A stretch of 62,515 nucleotides of DNA from an uncultured Clostridium sp. (GCA_900557195.1 USRT01000010.1:1-62515), one strand, 5' to 3'; counted from the stretch's first letter, positions 8,907-18,859 are shown. Notes: a model not told the origin generated them from the sequence alone. Numbers and translations are program-made.

Positions 8907-10907
8907 CTATACCTCCATTATAATCGGAAGAATCATCGGATTCCTCTTTGTTTTTTGGAAAATATAATCTCTTAAATTATCTTTTAATGTTGATTTTATT
9001 GTTGACCAGTCTGTAATTTTATTTTCTTCACATCTTTGTACTTCTTCTCTAATAACTCTTTTTACATCATCCATTAAGTTTTCAGATTCTCTTACATATA
9101 CAAATCCTCTTGATATAACATCTGGCCCTGAAACAATTTCTCCTGAACCTGAATCCATTGTCATTACTATAATTATTAATCCATCTTGTGATAAATGTTG
9201 TCTGTCACGAAGAACTATATTTCCAACATCTCCAACACCAAGTCCATCTACTAATATTTTTCCACAAGGAACTGAAGTTGTTAATTTTGCTTCATTTTCG
9301 TTTAATTCAAGTACTCTACCATTTTTCATCATAAATATATTTTCTGATGGAATTCCCATTTTTTTAGCAGTTTCTGAATGAGCTATTAATTGTCTATATT
9401 CACCATGAACAGGTATAAAATATTTTGGTCTTACAAGTGAAAAAATTAATTTTTGTTCTTCTTGACATGCATGTCCTGAAACATGTATTGCCTCAAGCGA
9501 ACTATATACAACTTCTGCACCAATTTTCATTAAATCATCTATTACTTTTGAAACTAATTTTTCATTTCCTGGTATTGGTGTTGCAGAAATTATAATTTTA
9601 TCATTTGGAGTAATTACAACTTTTCTGTGATCACCAGAAGCCATTCTTGTTAATGCAGACATAGCTTCCCCTTGGCTACCTGTTGTTAAAATAACTAATT
9701 GGTCATCAGTATAATTTTTAATCATATCAATATCTATAAAAACATTTTCTGGTACCTTTATATATCCTAATCCTCTTGCTGTTTCTATCATATTAATCAT
9801 GCTTCTACCACATACTGCAACTTTTCTTTTATATTTAACAGCAGAATTTACTATTTGTTGAACCCTATGCACATTTGATGCAAATGTTGCAACAACAATT
9901 CTCTTTGGACAGTTTAAAAACAACTTATCAAACACTTCTCCTACTGAACTTTCAGACATTGTATATCCTTTTCTTTCTGCATTTGTACTGTCTGACATAA
10001 GTGCAAGAACTCCTTGATTTCCAATTTCAGCAATTCTACCAAAATCCATTAATTGGTCATCAATTGGTGTATAATCTATTTTAAAATCTCCTGTATGAAG
10101 TACTGTTCCTACTGGTGTATATATTGCAAGCATTACAGAGTCTGGAATACTATGTGAACTTCTAATAAATTCTACTTTAATTTTTCCAAAGTCAATAGTT
10201 TGTCCTTGTTCTACCACTTTTAATTTTGTTTTTCTTAATAATTTATGTTCTTCTAATTTGTTTTTTATCAATCCTACTGTTAATTTTGTTGCATATATTG
10301 GCATATCAACTTGTTTTAAAACATATGGAATAGAACCTATATGATCTTCATGACCATGAGTAATTACTAAACCTTTAATTTTATCTTTATTTCTCTCTAA
10401 ATATGTTACATCTGGTATTACTAAATCAACACCAAGCATATTATCTTCTGGGAATTCAAGTCCGCAGTCTACTAAAACTATTTCATTATCATATTCAAAA
10501 ACAGTAATATTTTTTCCTATTTCTTCTAATCCACCTAAAGGAATAATTTTTAGATTTGGTTTCTTAAATTCAAATGTAGTATCTTTATTTTCAGTTTTTG
10601 CTCTTTTAGTTCTTGGTCTTCTCTCTGCTTTTTGTCCTCCTCTGTTTGATTGTTTTGAATCTACTTGCTTTTGTTCTACTTGTTCCCCTCTAACTTGTTC
10701 TTGATTTGCTTCCACAATATTTCTTTGTTCACTTCTAACTGTTCTTCTCTTTTCTAATTTTTTCTTTTCTATTTCGCCTTTTTCTAAATCTCTTCTTGGT
10801 TTATTATTTCTATTATTTTTGTACCCTCTTTCTCTTTTTGGTACCTGTATTCTTGCGCTTTCCTTTTCTTCTTTAAGAATCTCACTATTTTTTAAATTTT
10901 CTGTCAT
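8907..10907 (-). CDS. rnjA: Ribonuclease J with long basic N-terminal extension
   Basis: 666 residues. The first ~120 are a low-complexity, Lys/Arg/Gln-rich extension (RRTVRSEQR, RGGQKAERRPRTKR) like those seen in some clostridial and actinobacterial RNase J proteins, likely RNA-binding. From residue 125 the metallo-beta-lactamase core follows: GGLEEIGKN, VLVDCGLEFPE, THGHEDHIG (metal ligands), HTGDFKID, then the beta-CASP domain (SDSTNAE, SGHACQEEQ, PVHGEYR) and the C-terminal dimerisation domain. 5'-exo and endonuclease in mRNA decay and 16S maturation. Intact; start ATG behind a GGAGAT site. Confidence 0.95.
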   Translation of the reverse strand: MTENLKNSEILKEEKESARIQVPKRERGYKNNRNNKPRRDLEKGEIEKKKLEKRRTVRSEQRNIVEANQEQVRGEQVEQKQVDSKQSNRGGQKAERRPRTKRAKTENKDTTFEFKKPNLKIIPLGGLEEIGKNITVFEYDNEIVLVDCGLEFPEDNMLGVDLVIPDVTYLERNKDKIKGLVITHGHEDHIGSIPYVLKQVDMPIYATKLTVGLIKNKLEEHKLLRKTKLKVVEQGQTIDFGKIKVEFIRSSHSIPDSVMLAIYTPVGTVLHTGDFKIDYTPIDDQLMDFGRIAEIGNQGVLALMSDSTNAERKGYTMSESSVGEVFDKLFLNCPKRIVVATFASNVHRVQQIVNSAVKYKRKVAVCGRSMINMIETARGLGYIKVPENVFIDIDMIKNYTDDQLVILTTGSQGEAMSALTRMASGDHRKVVITPNDKIIISATPIPGNEKLVSKVIDDLMKIGAEVVYSSLEAIHVSGHACQEEQKLIFSLVRPKYFIPVHGEYRQLIAHSETAKKMGIPSENIFMMKNGRVLELNENEAKLTTSVPCGKILVDGLGVGDVGNIVLRDRQHLSQDGLIIIVMTMDSGSGEIVSGPDVISRGFVYVRESENLMDDVKRVIREEVQRCEENKITDWSTIKSTLKDNLRDYIFQKTKRNPMILPIIMEV

Positions 10908-11314
10908 TTTTGTTTATATCTCCTTCTTCTTTAAATCTGTTTAAATTTATATATTTCTTAATCATTTTTTAAAATAGAAATTCTTTATTGTTTAAATTTT
11001 ACTCTAACTTTAGAGAATTCTCCTATTATATAAACACATCCTATATTATAAACTCTTATTTGGTTATTATTTAAAGAATTATTGCATCACAAACTAAAAT
11101 TAGAATATGGCCTTGCACATAAAAATCCCGCTTGCTGCATTACCCTATACTAACTAGATTAGCTTATTTTACTAAAACTTAATTTCTAAATATTCCGAAC
11201 TCTTTTTTACAATATTATTCTATTTATTTATACACACCTTTTTATATAAATAGAAATATATAAATTTAAATCTCATCTTTACCATTATTGGTAATCAATG
11301 GTATTATTATACAA
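10908..11314. other. Gene-free spacer
   Basis: About 400 bases of AT-rich sequence upstream of the RNase J gene. No ORF with a ribosome site, hairpin terminator or recognisable RNA was seen; it presumably carries the RNase J promoter. Confidence 0.5.
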
Positions 11315-12237
11315 TTAATTTTCATTTATGTCAATGCTTGCTCCAATTATTCCGTGCATCATTACCTAGCTTTGCTAAATTTAATACTGGTATATTTTCT
11401 TTATTAAATAAATAGTCAGCTCTATTAAATTCTAATAATAGCTTTTCCCATAAAACATCTCTAAAATGTATAAAACCTCCACCGAATAGTTATACATTCT
11501 GGTTCTAATAAATTTGTTATGTTTGATAAACCAATAACTAAATCATCAATATATTCTTTAATTATTTCCTGTATTTTTTCATTTTCTATGTTTTCTTTTA
11601 CATATTTTAATAAATCTCCAGATTCCATATTATCTAATATAATTTCTTTTTTTATTTTTTCTTTTAATCTTTTCATTGAACAATAAGTTTCAAAACACCC
11701 TCTGTTTCCACATTTGCATAAATTACCATTTTTTTCTATAATCATATGACCAAACTCAAATCCTGAGCGTTTTTTAGGTTTTAACAATTTATTATTAAGA
11801 AATGCAGCTCCTCCTATACCTGTTCCTAAACATAAAAATACAGAGTCTTCATATGGCTTCATACTTCCATATAATTTTTCTGCAACCCCCGCACATTTTC
11901 CATCATTTCTTATAATTATATTATCAAATTGTAGTCCCTTTTTTAATTCTTCTACAATATTAAAATCTCTAATTCCTAAATTTACTATTCTTTTAATAAT
12001 ACCATCTTGTGGTTCTCCTGGTGTTCCTATACCTATTAACTTTATATTTTCTAAAATTATTTCATTTTCATCTAATAGACTATTAATACTATTCATTATA
12101 GTCTGTATTATAAATTTTTTAATATCTTCTACTTCTTCGATATATATGTCTATATCTTTTTTACTAATTATATTCCCTTCATTATTTACAATACCCACAC
12201 CTATATGGCTTCCACCTAAATCTATTCCTATATTCAT
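11315..12237 (-). CDS. ROK-family sugar kinase, recoded twice (+1 at 11484 and 11354)
   Basis: Restored protein of 306 residues, a normal ROK glucokinase length. Visible: N-terminal phosphate loop (IGIDLGGSHIG), the catalytic-Asp region IIRNDGKCAG, and the ROK zinc motif CKCGNRGCFETY. One extra C (forward G11484) lies before GGT of Gly252 in the segment CITI-GGGFIHF; the second (forward G11354) lies before GGA of Gly295 in GNDA-GIIGASIDINEN, the standard C-terminal ROK glycine region. The span of 923 bases is 3n+2, as expected for two extra bases. Phosphorylates glucose or N-acetylmannosamine-type sugars; the substrate cannot be fixed. Confidence 0.88.
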
Positions 12238-12273
12238 TTGTTCCTCCTATTATATATTCAATTTTATATAAAT

Positions 12274-12313
12274 AAAGATTACCTAAAATTATATACATAT
12301 TATAGGTAATCTT
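12274..12313 (-). terminator. Intrinsic terminator
   Basis: Perfect 11-bp arms AAGATTACCTA (12274-12284) and TAGGTAATCTT (12303-12313), followed on the minus strand by a T-rich tract. Ends the uppP/small membrane protein transcript before the ROK gene. Confidence 0.75.
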
Positions 12314-12326
12314 AACATATTTATGC

Positions 12327-12485
12327 TTAATATATAGCATCATTTGAATACATTATATTATTATTTGATTCTTTTTTTATAAAACCTGCATTTGGATCTA
12401 GTACTAAAGCAACAGTGATAGCACCTAATATAAGTAATACTACTAATCCAATTAATAGTTTAATTAAATTTTCCTTCTTAAACAT
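12327..12485 (-). CDS. Small single-span membrane protein
   Basis: 52 residues: short basic start (MFKKENLIK), a hydrophobic helix (LLIGLVVLLILGAITVALVL) and a polar tail ending SNDAIY. A strong AAGGAGG site lies at the correct spacing, inside the last bases of uppP's 3' end. It is the last gene before a terminator. No family recognised; membrane location inferred. Confidence 0.65.
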   Translation of the reverse strand: MFKKENLIKLLIGLVVLLILGAITVALVLDPNAGFIKKESNNNIMYSNDAIY

Positions 12486-12497
12486 AACTTTTCCTCC

Positions 12498-13281
12498 TTA
12501 TTTTATAAAAGTTAAAGCTATAATAATTATTCCGTGCTATTACTCTATAAATAGCAAATCCCTTAAAGCTACCTTTTTGTAAATACTTTAGTAAAAATTT
12601 AATAACTAATATACCAACTAAAAAGCTTGCTATTACTCCAATAAAAAATGGTACATTAAATACAAAATCTTTTATTTTAAATATAGTTGCAGCAAGTACT
12701 ATAGGAGCAGATAACATAAATGAATATTTCGCAGCAGATGTTCTATCTACTTTTAATAATCTTGAAACTGTCATAGTTACACCAGATCTAGAAACACCTG
12801 GTATAAAAGCTAAACTTTGTGCTAAACCAATTAAGAAAGTTTGCTTTAATGTCATATGTTCATAGTCTGTAGTAGCTTTTGCATTTTTATCTACAAAGTA
12901 TAAAATTATACCCATAATTATTAGTGCTATTGCTATTATTAATGGAGTAGTTAACTTATCTCCAACAAAATGATCTAGTAAAAATCCTATTATCCCACCA
13001 GGAATTGTAGCAAGTACTATATACCAAAACATTCTTCCTTCTGGTGAATTTTCTTTTTTAACTACCTTGTTAAAACCACCTTTTATTAAATCTATCCAAT
13101 CTTTAAAGAAAAATATTCCTATTGCGAGTAACGTTCCAAAATGTAATGCCACATCAAAAGCTTCTGGCACATCCCAATTAAATATCCATGGTATTATTGC
13201 CAAATGGGCTGAACTTGATATTGGTAAAAGTTCTGTAAGCCCTTGTACTATTCCTAATATTAATGCTTGTATTTCATTCAT
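12498..13281 (-). CDS. uppP: Undecaprenyl-diphosphate phosphatase, recoded (+1 at base 12534)
   Basis: Restored protein of 260 residues, typical for UppP/BacA, the multi-span membrane enzyme that recycles undecaprenyl pyrophosphate for wall synthesis. Conserved motifs: GIVQGLTELLPISSSAHL at the start (catalytic Glu and Ser) and PGVSRSGVTM in the middle (catalytic Arg). The extra base is forward G12534, before GGA of Gly250 in the last helix (YRVIA-GIIIIALTFIK). Without correction the zero frame runs past the natural end for another 17 codons into basic and polar residues, spoiling the last membrane helix. Confidence 0.93.
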
Positions 13282-13419
13282 TATATAAACTCCTCTTTTC
13301 TTATCTAATTTATGAGATTAAATATCTTTTCTTCACTTTAATTATTATTTTATATCCTAAGCAATTCAAATTACTATTTTATTCTAAACTAATCTGATGT
13401 TGCACTTCACATCTTATCT

Positions 13420-13459
13420 AAAAGCACACACTAGCATCTCAAGAATTTAATATATATTT
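13420..13459. repeat. Partial structured repeat, copy E3
   Basis: AAAAGCACACACTAGC (13420-13435) followed by one stem arm, matching one end of the elements at 6899 and 18969. The core and other arm are missing. It runs into the last bases of dpaA, so the remnant appears to border or supply the dpaA 3' end. Confidence 0.55.
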
Positions 13460-14334
13460 CTATTTTTTATCTCATTATATATAGTTTGTTTAATACATTT
13501 AGCAGCACTATATGGTGCAACTTTTCCTGGAAGAGCCAGTAGCCATATTACTTTTATTCCTAAATCTACCGCTGATTTTGTATCGACTCCTCCTGGTTTA
13601 GATGCTAAATCTATAATCAAACTATCTTTTTTTATCAATTTTAATCTATTTTCATCTAATATCATACTTGGTATCGTATTTATTATAATATCCTTATCTT
13701 TTAAATTCTCGTCTAATTTCGAAAGTGAAACTTTTTTATATCCATAGGTTTCTATCCATGCTAAATCCTCATTTTTTCTAGCCTCACAATATACATTTGC
13801 TCCCACCCCTTGAAGCATTTTAGAAAGTACCTTTCCAATTCTCCCAAAGCCTAGTATTAATATGTTACTTCCATGCAATGTAAATTCTGTTTCTTCCATA
13901 GCTATTTGAATAGCTCCTTCTGCTGTAGATATACTATTTAAAATTGCAAGTTCTTCACATTTAATTAAATCTATAATTTCAAATTTAATTTTTTCTTGCA
14001 TGTTATATAAGTTTTTAGGTATACTTCCAGCTATAAAAACTTTCCCCTCTAACCATTTTGTAACATCTTTTATTAAAATATCTTTGATTGAAAATGGTGC
14101 GTTTATAAATCTTTCTTCTTTGCAAAGAGGAATAGAACTGATAATCAATTTGCTTTTTTTTATACACTCTTCTTCATTTTTGCACATAAATATATTATTT
14201 ATATTTTTCAGATTCTCTGCTTTTTCTAATCCATATGTATATACAGTAAATTCATCTTTTATTAACATTTGTATAAGATAAACAATTCTTAAATCTCCAC
14301 CTATAATAGATACACTTTTTTCCAATATTAACAC
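13447..14334 (-). CDS. dpaA: Dipicolinate synthase subunit A
   Basis: 295 residues with two Rossmann-like halves: an N-terminal GGDLR motif (SIIGGDLRIVYL) and a second NAD(P)-binding loop ILILGFGRIGKVL near residue 155. LASKPGGVD and LALPGKVAPYSA near the end are typical of DpaA/SpoVFA, which with DpaB makes dipicolinic acid for the spore core in the mother cell. No dpaB is next to it; in many clostridia the second subunit or EtfA plays that part from elsewhere. The start is GTG at 14334 behind AAAGGA. Confidence 0.85.
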   Translation of the reverse strand: MLILEKSVSIIGGDLRIVYLIQMLIKDEFTVYTYGLEKAENLKNINNIFMCKNEEECIKKSKLIISSIPLCKEERFINAPFSIKDILIKDVTKWLEGKVFIAGSIPKNLYNMQEKIKFEIIDLIKCEELAILNSISTAEGAIQIAMEETEFTLHGSNILILGFGRIGKVLSKMLQGVGANVYCEARKNEDLAWIETYGYKKVSLSKLDENLKDKDIIINTIPSMILDENRLKLIKKDSLIIDLASKPGGVDTKSAVDLGIKVIWLLALPGKVAPYSAAKCIKQTIYNEIKNRNIY

Positions 14335-14391
14335 ATTCCTTTCATATTAAACTTAATATGAATATATTCTGCTTTTCCAAATTTATCACAT

Positions 14392-15619
14392 TTATTTCTC
14401 GTCTTTTTCTATTTGTTTTTCTTCTTCAATCTCAACATTTTTCTTAATATTCTTTATCATTTTCATATCATTATTATTCAATTTATTTACTAAATAATAG
14501 GTTTCTTTTAAATGTTTTTGTGTCAATTTTTCTTTTTTACTTAATTTTTTTAATATTGGTTTATTTAATGTAGTATTAAAATCTGGTGGCTTTATATGTT
14601 TAATTATTGGTGCAAAAATAGATTGACCTTCTATTTCTTTATATACCTTACTATCAAGTTCTATTGCCACATTAATGTAATTAACAGCTTTTGCTTTATC
14701 TCCTCTTAACATACTAATTTGTGCTAAATAATAATAAGACCCTGCTTCAACTTCTTCTGCAGATAAACATTCCATAAAATAGCTTTCTGCTTCTCCGCAT
14801 GTCACCATATAACATAGATATTTGTGCTAAATTGAATTTAGCATTATAAAGCATGCCATTAATTTCTGCTGCTGTTTGATAATATTCTTTTGCTTTTTGG
14901 AAATCATTTAATCTTGTATAAACCATTCCAAGATTATAATAAATATCATAGTTTGCAGGATTATATTTTAATGCTTCTGTATACACTATTGTAGCTTCTT
15001 TAAATCTTTCCTCATCATATAAAATATCGCCTAATAACATGGTAGCTTGCAAATAATCTGGCTTCTTTCTTAATAGATCATTAAGCATATCTATAGCAGC
15101 TTCATTATTATTTAACTTTTGAAGTAACACTGATATTTTATAATACGAATTGTAATCTTTTGTATTAATTTCTATTGCCCTTACATATTCATCTATTGCA
15201 GTCTCATGTTTACCTTCTAGCTCATAAATTTCAGCAATCATTTTATGTCCTAAATAACTATTTGGATACTTATCTATTAATTTTAACATATATCTTTTAG
15301 CTTCTTCTGGATTATTCTGTTTTAAGTAAATTTTCGCTATAATGACATTTAATAATTCTGGAAATAATATATTTTTCTTTTCTAAAACTAAAACAATCCC
15401 TGGAATAATTACACATAAAATATATAATATTATTTTTATTATTATAGGAAGTCTTATATCCGAAATTAATTCTATAAAGTTAACTCCTATTCCTACAAAT
15501 TGTAATACTAATATATCTATATATGTAGTATCATTCTTTTTTATCATCTTAAAAAATACAATGATAAATAAAGTAAAAGCTAACAAATTGAATATTATTT
15601 TTTGAGTTATCATATACAT
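14392..15619 (-). CDS. Membrane-anchored TPR protein, recoded (+1 at base 14797)
   Basis: Restored protein of 408 residues. Three hydrophobic segments in residues 1-85, then a run of tetratricopeptide repeats (IAEIYELEGKHETAIDEYVRA, LGDILYDEERFKEAT, YNLGMVYTRLNDFQKA), and a charged C-terminal tail. The extra base, forward G14797, lies before GGA of Gly275 in ISMLYGDM-GEAESYF; the next repeat unit ISMLRGDKAKA has the same Gly-Asp pattern, which supports the join. Read separately, the second half would start at an internal ATG with no ribosome site. Likely a scaffold at the membrane; partner unknown. Only five bases separate it from ppa. Confidence 0.8.
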
Positions 15620-15624
15620 CCTCT

Positions 15625-16155
15625 TTATTTATTAAATTTTTCTTTATAGTTTTCAATTGATTCTTCTATTATTTTTTCTGCCTCTTCTTTTCCATACATC
15701 TTATCTACTGTTGTTCTTTTACCTTCTAATTGCTTATATACTTCAAAAAAATGCATTAGTTCATCTGATATTTGCTTTGGTAATTCTTTAATATCTTTAT
15801 AACAATTTAAATATGGATCATTTTTTGCTATTGCTATAATTTTTTCATCTTGTTCATCACTATCTATCATTTTTAGTACTCCAATTGGATAACATTCTAT
15901 TAGAGTAAGTGGATATACAGATTCTTGACATATTACTAAAACATCTAGTGGATCATTATCACCTGCATATGTTCTAGGAATGAATCCATAATTTGCTGGA
16001 TAATGTGTTGCTGTATATAATACTCGATCTAATTTAAGCATTCCTGTTTCTTTATCTAATTCATATTTGTCTCCGCATCCTTTTGGTATTTCTATTACTG
16101 CGACAAAATTATCTTTTTTTACTCTTTCTTTTGAAATATCATGCCAAATATTCAT
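15625..16155 (-). CDS. ppa: Soluble inorganic pyrophosphatase (family I)
   Basis: 176 residues. Family I features: FVAVIEIPKGCGDKYELD near the start, THYPANYGFIPRTYAGDNDPLDVL with the acidic metal-binding cluster DNDPLD, and the basic residues of the active site. Hydrolyses PPi released by tRNA charging and polymer synthesis. Intact; reads directly into the TPR gene. Confidence 0.95.
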   Translation of the reverse strand: MNIWHDISKERVKKDNFVAVIEIPKGCGDKYELDKETGMLKLDRVLYTATHYPANYGFIPRTYAGDNDPLDVLVICQESVYPLTLIECYPIGVLKMIDSDEQDEKIIAIAKNDPYLNCYKDIKELPKQISDELMHFFEVYKQLEGKRTTVDKMYGKEEAEKIIEESIENYKEKFNK

Positions 16156-16251
16156 AATTACTTCATTTCCTTCCTTATCTGTAGTATGTTTATATTTTAA
16201 GCTAAAAATGTTAAAATGTCTAGTAATATGGCAAAAAAAGTAATAAAAATA

Positions 16252-16272
16252 GGCCAGTATAACATACTGACC
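16252..16272 (-). terminator. Intrinsic terminator
   Basis: Arms GGCCAGTAT and ATACTGACC with a three-base loop and a T-rich run on the minus strand, just after the small membrane gene at 16287-16397. Confidence 0.65.
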
Positions 16273-16286
16273 AACATTTTCCTATA

Positions 16287-16397
16287 TCATAATTCCCAAA
16301 TTATTATTGGTACTGCAACTGCCATAAATAACATTGCTAAACATACAAAAATGCATAATACTACATTAACAATTATTTGTTTTTTTCTCCGTTTCAT
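16287..16397 (-). CDS. Small single-span membrane protein
   Basis: 36 residues: a basic start (MKRRKKQ) and one hydrophobic helix (VLCIFVCLAMLFMAVAVPII). An AAGGAG site precedes the ATG at good spacing and a terminator follows. Codon 3 is CGG in the zero frame, read as arginine in the basic anchor; a +1 shift there would stop after five codons. No family recognised. Confidence 0.6.
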   Translation of the reverse strand: MKRRKKQIIVNVVLCIFVCLAMLFMAVAVPIIIWEL

Positions 16398-16529
16398 ATA
16401 TAAAACTCCTTTTTGTGTATTATTTTTCCATATAATTGCAATCATTTATTAGTAGCAATTATTAAAGGAAAACGTGCAAAGATTACACTTTGGCTGTATT
16501 TTTTATAATATCACCTTTACATATCTGTG

Positions 16530-17192
16530 TCAATCCATTTCATACTCTTCTTCTTTTCTATTTTCTTTAGCCTGTTTTAAATTTTCATTTACTTCTCTAT
16601 TAAGAGTTTCCTTAACAACTTCATATTTCAGGCTCTCTCTAAAAGATTTCTTCTCATTATTTTGAGATACTTTTGGAGTTTCCTCTGGTACTTTTGGTGC
16701 TGGTAAAGCTTGTCTACTTTTTCCTTCATACCAGTTTTTAAATCTTTGCACTAATGTTTGATACCATTTAGGCTTATTGGGTGTTAATATTGAATTGCTA
16801 CCTTTTGTTGGTGATTGTTCTTCCTTATCTATACTTTCTAGAGCTATTTGATGATTTTTTATCGATTTATCATATCCCTTTACTTGCCTATTTAAAGTAC
16901 CTATATTTTTATCCATTGTTGTATTAAGATCAATTTTTCCTTTACTATCTATAGATAGGCCTCTTTTGGCTAATTCCTCAATATCTTTTTCAGTAATATA
17001 AAGTTTATTCTTAGAAATATATGCCATTAATGACGTTTTATTGGTTGTCATTTTGCTTTTTGCTTGTGGTAAAAGTGTATTTATTATCTCATTTGCTCTA
17101 CTAGGATTTTTATAAGAAACCAAACCTGTACCAACTTTAACCTTCATATCATCTAATTCTTTTTTTAAATTTGTAATTTCATTTTGAGCCAC
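16530..17192 (-). CDS. Coiled-coil protein of unknown function
   Basis: 220 residues, highly charged, helical, with a proline-rich linker (QALPAPKVPEETPK) near residue 165 and an acidic C-terminus. No family recognised. It is annotated from a GTG start at 17192 behind AAAGGAG. The same frame continues upstream as protein-like sequence (LVIDHPSLGNNLKGVLVAQNE), and a one-base slip in the A6 run at 17251-17256 would fuse it to the gene before it, so the two may be one gene. Confidence 0.5.
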   Translation of the reverse strand: MAQNEITNLKKELDDMKVKVGTGLVSYKNPSRANEIINTLLPQAKSKMTTNKTSLMAYISKNKLYITEKDIEELAKRGLSIDSKGKIDLNTTMDKNIGTLNRQVKGYDKSIKNHQIALESIDKEEQSPTKGSNSILTPNKPKWYQTLVQRFKNWYEGKSRQALPAPKVPEETPKVSQNNEKKSFRESLKYEVVKETLNREVNENLKQAKENRKEEEYEMD

Positions 17193-17208
17193 TAAAACTC
17201 CTTTTAAA

Positions 17209-17673
17209 TTATTTCCTAAACTTGGATGGTCTATAACTAATTGCTTTAGATTTTTTAATCTCTCTCTTTTTTATTGTTTCATCTTTTTCCTTTTCTAGTT
17301 TAGATATCTTTCTACTATATTTCTTCTGCATAACTTGATTTAAGTGTTGTTTCATTTCTGGATTTTCTTTAATTTCGTCCATTCTAATGTTTAATTTTAT
17401 TTGCAGTCTTTTCATATTTTCCTTTTTCTTCATAGTTTCATCTTGAATTACCTTTAATTCGTCATCTATTCTTTTTAATTCTGCTTGTGCTATTTTTTCA
17501 TTAGCTACATTTCCTATTTTCTTTGATTCTGCCAATTTTCCATTCCATATTATTTTATCTGTTGCTAAATTATTTGCTTTTGTTTCAAGTGTTATAATAT
17601 CCTTACTAACAGTATCTAATTCAGTTTTTAATTGTACATATTCTTTATTTAAACTTTCTAAATCCATATCCAT
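17209..17673 (-). CDS. Coiled-coil protein of unknown function
   Basis: 154 residues, almost entirely predicted coiled coil (heptads in YVQLKTELDTVSKDIITLE and later Lys/Glu runs), ending in a basic tail. Third-last gene of a minus-strand operon with the neighbours at 17684 and 16530. The last 14 residues are in a different frame from a more protein-like continuation; see the gene at 16530. No family recognised. Confidence 0.5.
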   Translation of the reverse strand: MDMDLESLNKEYVQLKTELDTVSKDIITLETKANNLATDKIIWNGKLAESKKIGNVANEKIAQAELKRIDDELKVIQDETMKKKENMKRLQIKLNIRMDEIKENPEMKQHLNQVMQKKYSRKISKLEKEKDETIKKREIKKSKAISYRPSKFRK

Positions 17674-17683
17674 TTCTCCTTTC

Positions 17684-17875
17684 TTATGAATTAAGTGCTA
17701 TATAACAAGTTTCTAATATATTGTCTAATTGATTTATTAGGTCGTCTATTTCAACCTTTAATTCTGCTATTTCATCTATTGATAAATTTTCTAGTAACTT
17801 ATCTGACTTTTTTGTTATCTTTTTTTCATAGATATTCTTCTCTGTAGTTTTCCTCTTTTTTCCAAACATCTCCAT
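17684..17875 (-). CDS. Small helical protein of unknown function
   Basis: 63 residues: basic start (MEMFGKKRKT), then helix with DKLLENLSIDEIAELKVEI. The LLENLSI motif followed by a charged helix recurs in the gene at 27182-27505, suggesting a shared small domain. Strong AAGGAGG site. First gene of the three-gene coiled-coil operon. Confidence 0.55.
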   Translation of the reverse strand: MEMFGKKRKTTEKNIYEKKITKKSDKLLENLSIDEIAELKVEIDDLINQLDNILETCYIALNS

Positions 17876-18012
17876 CCCAATTCCTCCTTACAATCCTAAT
17901 ATAATTATACCTCTTTTAGCTTACTGTGTCTGCTTTACAGCCATTTTAAGTTATCATATTGTAATGATTCAGGAGCATATCTAATAGTATTTTTCAACAT
18001 TTTCTCTCAACA

Positions 18013-18052
18013 AAAAAGTAGTTATCTTAAATCATATAAGATAACTACTTTC
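18013..18052 (-). terminator. Intrinsic terminator of the fab/acc operon
   Basis: Thirteen-base arms AGTAGTTATCTTA and TAAGATAACTACT (18017-18029 and 18037-18049) with T-run on the minus strand, ten bases after the accA stop. Confidence 0.85.
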
Positions 18053-18061
18053 CATATTTTT

Positions 18062-18859
18062 CTATTTTATTTTTCTAAACTTTTCATATCTATTATTTAC
18101 TAAACTTTCTTTATCTATCTTTTCTAATCTCTTAATATTATCTAGAATATATTTTTTTATTTCTGAGCTTACAGCTTGTATATCTTCTCCTGCTCCACCT
18201 TCTGGCTCTTCTATAATTTCATCTATAACTTCTAAGTCTTTCAAATCCTTTGCTGTTATTTTCATATGTTCTGCTGCTTCTTTATTTTTACTTGCATCTT
18301 TATATAAAATACTTGCAAAACCTTCAGGTGATAATATAGAATATACAGCATTTTCTAGCATGATAATTTTATCTGCTACACATATTCCTAAAGCTCCTCC
18401 ACTAGACCCCTCTCCTATAACAATAGAAATAATAGGAGTTTTTAATCTAGACATTTCTAACAAATTTTTGGCAATCGCTTCTCCTTGACCTCTTTCTTCT
18501 GCCCCAATCCCTGGATATGCACCTGGTGTATCAACAAAAGTTATTACGGGTCTTTTAAACTTTTCTGCTTGTTTCATTATCCTTAAAGCTTTTCTATATC
18601 CTTCTGGATTTGTCATTCCAAAATTTCTTTCCATATTTTCTTTAGTCGTTTTCCCCTTTTGCTGACCTACTATTGTAACCGCATATTCGTCAATCTTTCC
18701 AATACCTGTTATAATTGATTTATCATCAGAAAATAACCTATCTCCATGTAACTCTATAAATTCGTCACATATTAAATTTATGTAGTCTAATGATTTAGGT
18801 CTATCTGCTTTTCTTGCAATCATTACTCTATCCCATGCAGTAAGTTTATTAGATTCCAT
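18062..18859 (-). CDS. accA: Acetyl-CoA carboxylase carboxyltransferase, alpha subunit
   Basis: 265 residues, the short form found in Firmicutes. Typical segments: RPKSLDYINLICDEF, VTIVGQQKGKTTKENMERN, RKALRIMKQAEKF, and FVDTPGAYPGIGAEERGQGE with SSGGALGI forming the oxyanion and CoA pocket. Works with AccD to move the carboxyl group from biotin to acetyl-CoA. Last gene of the cluster, separated from accD by a 360-base gap that holds repeat E2. Confidence 0.96.
   Translation of the reverse strand: MESNKLTAWDRVMIARKADRPKSLDYINLICDEFIELHGDRLFSDDKSIITGIGKIDEYAVTIVGQQKGKTTKENMERNFGMTNPEGYRKALRIMKQAEKFKRPVITFVDTPGAYPGIGAEERGQGEAIAKNLLEMSRLKTPIISIVIGEGSSGGALGICVADKIIMLENAVYSILSPEGFASILYKDASKNKEAAEHMKITAKDLKDLEVIDEIIEEPEGGAGEDIQAVSSEIKKYILDNIKRLEKIDKESLVNNRYEKFRKIK

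Noticed and set aside
15342..15605. Plus-strand ORFs opposite the TPR, accD, addB and murE genes
   Set aside because: Antisense shadows rich in Phe/Ile/Ser with no ribosome sites or family features.
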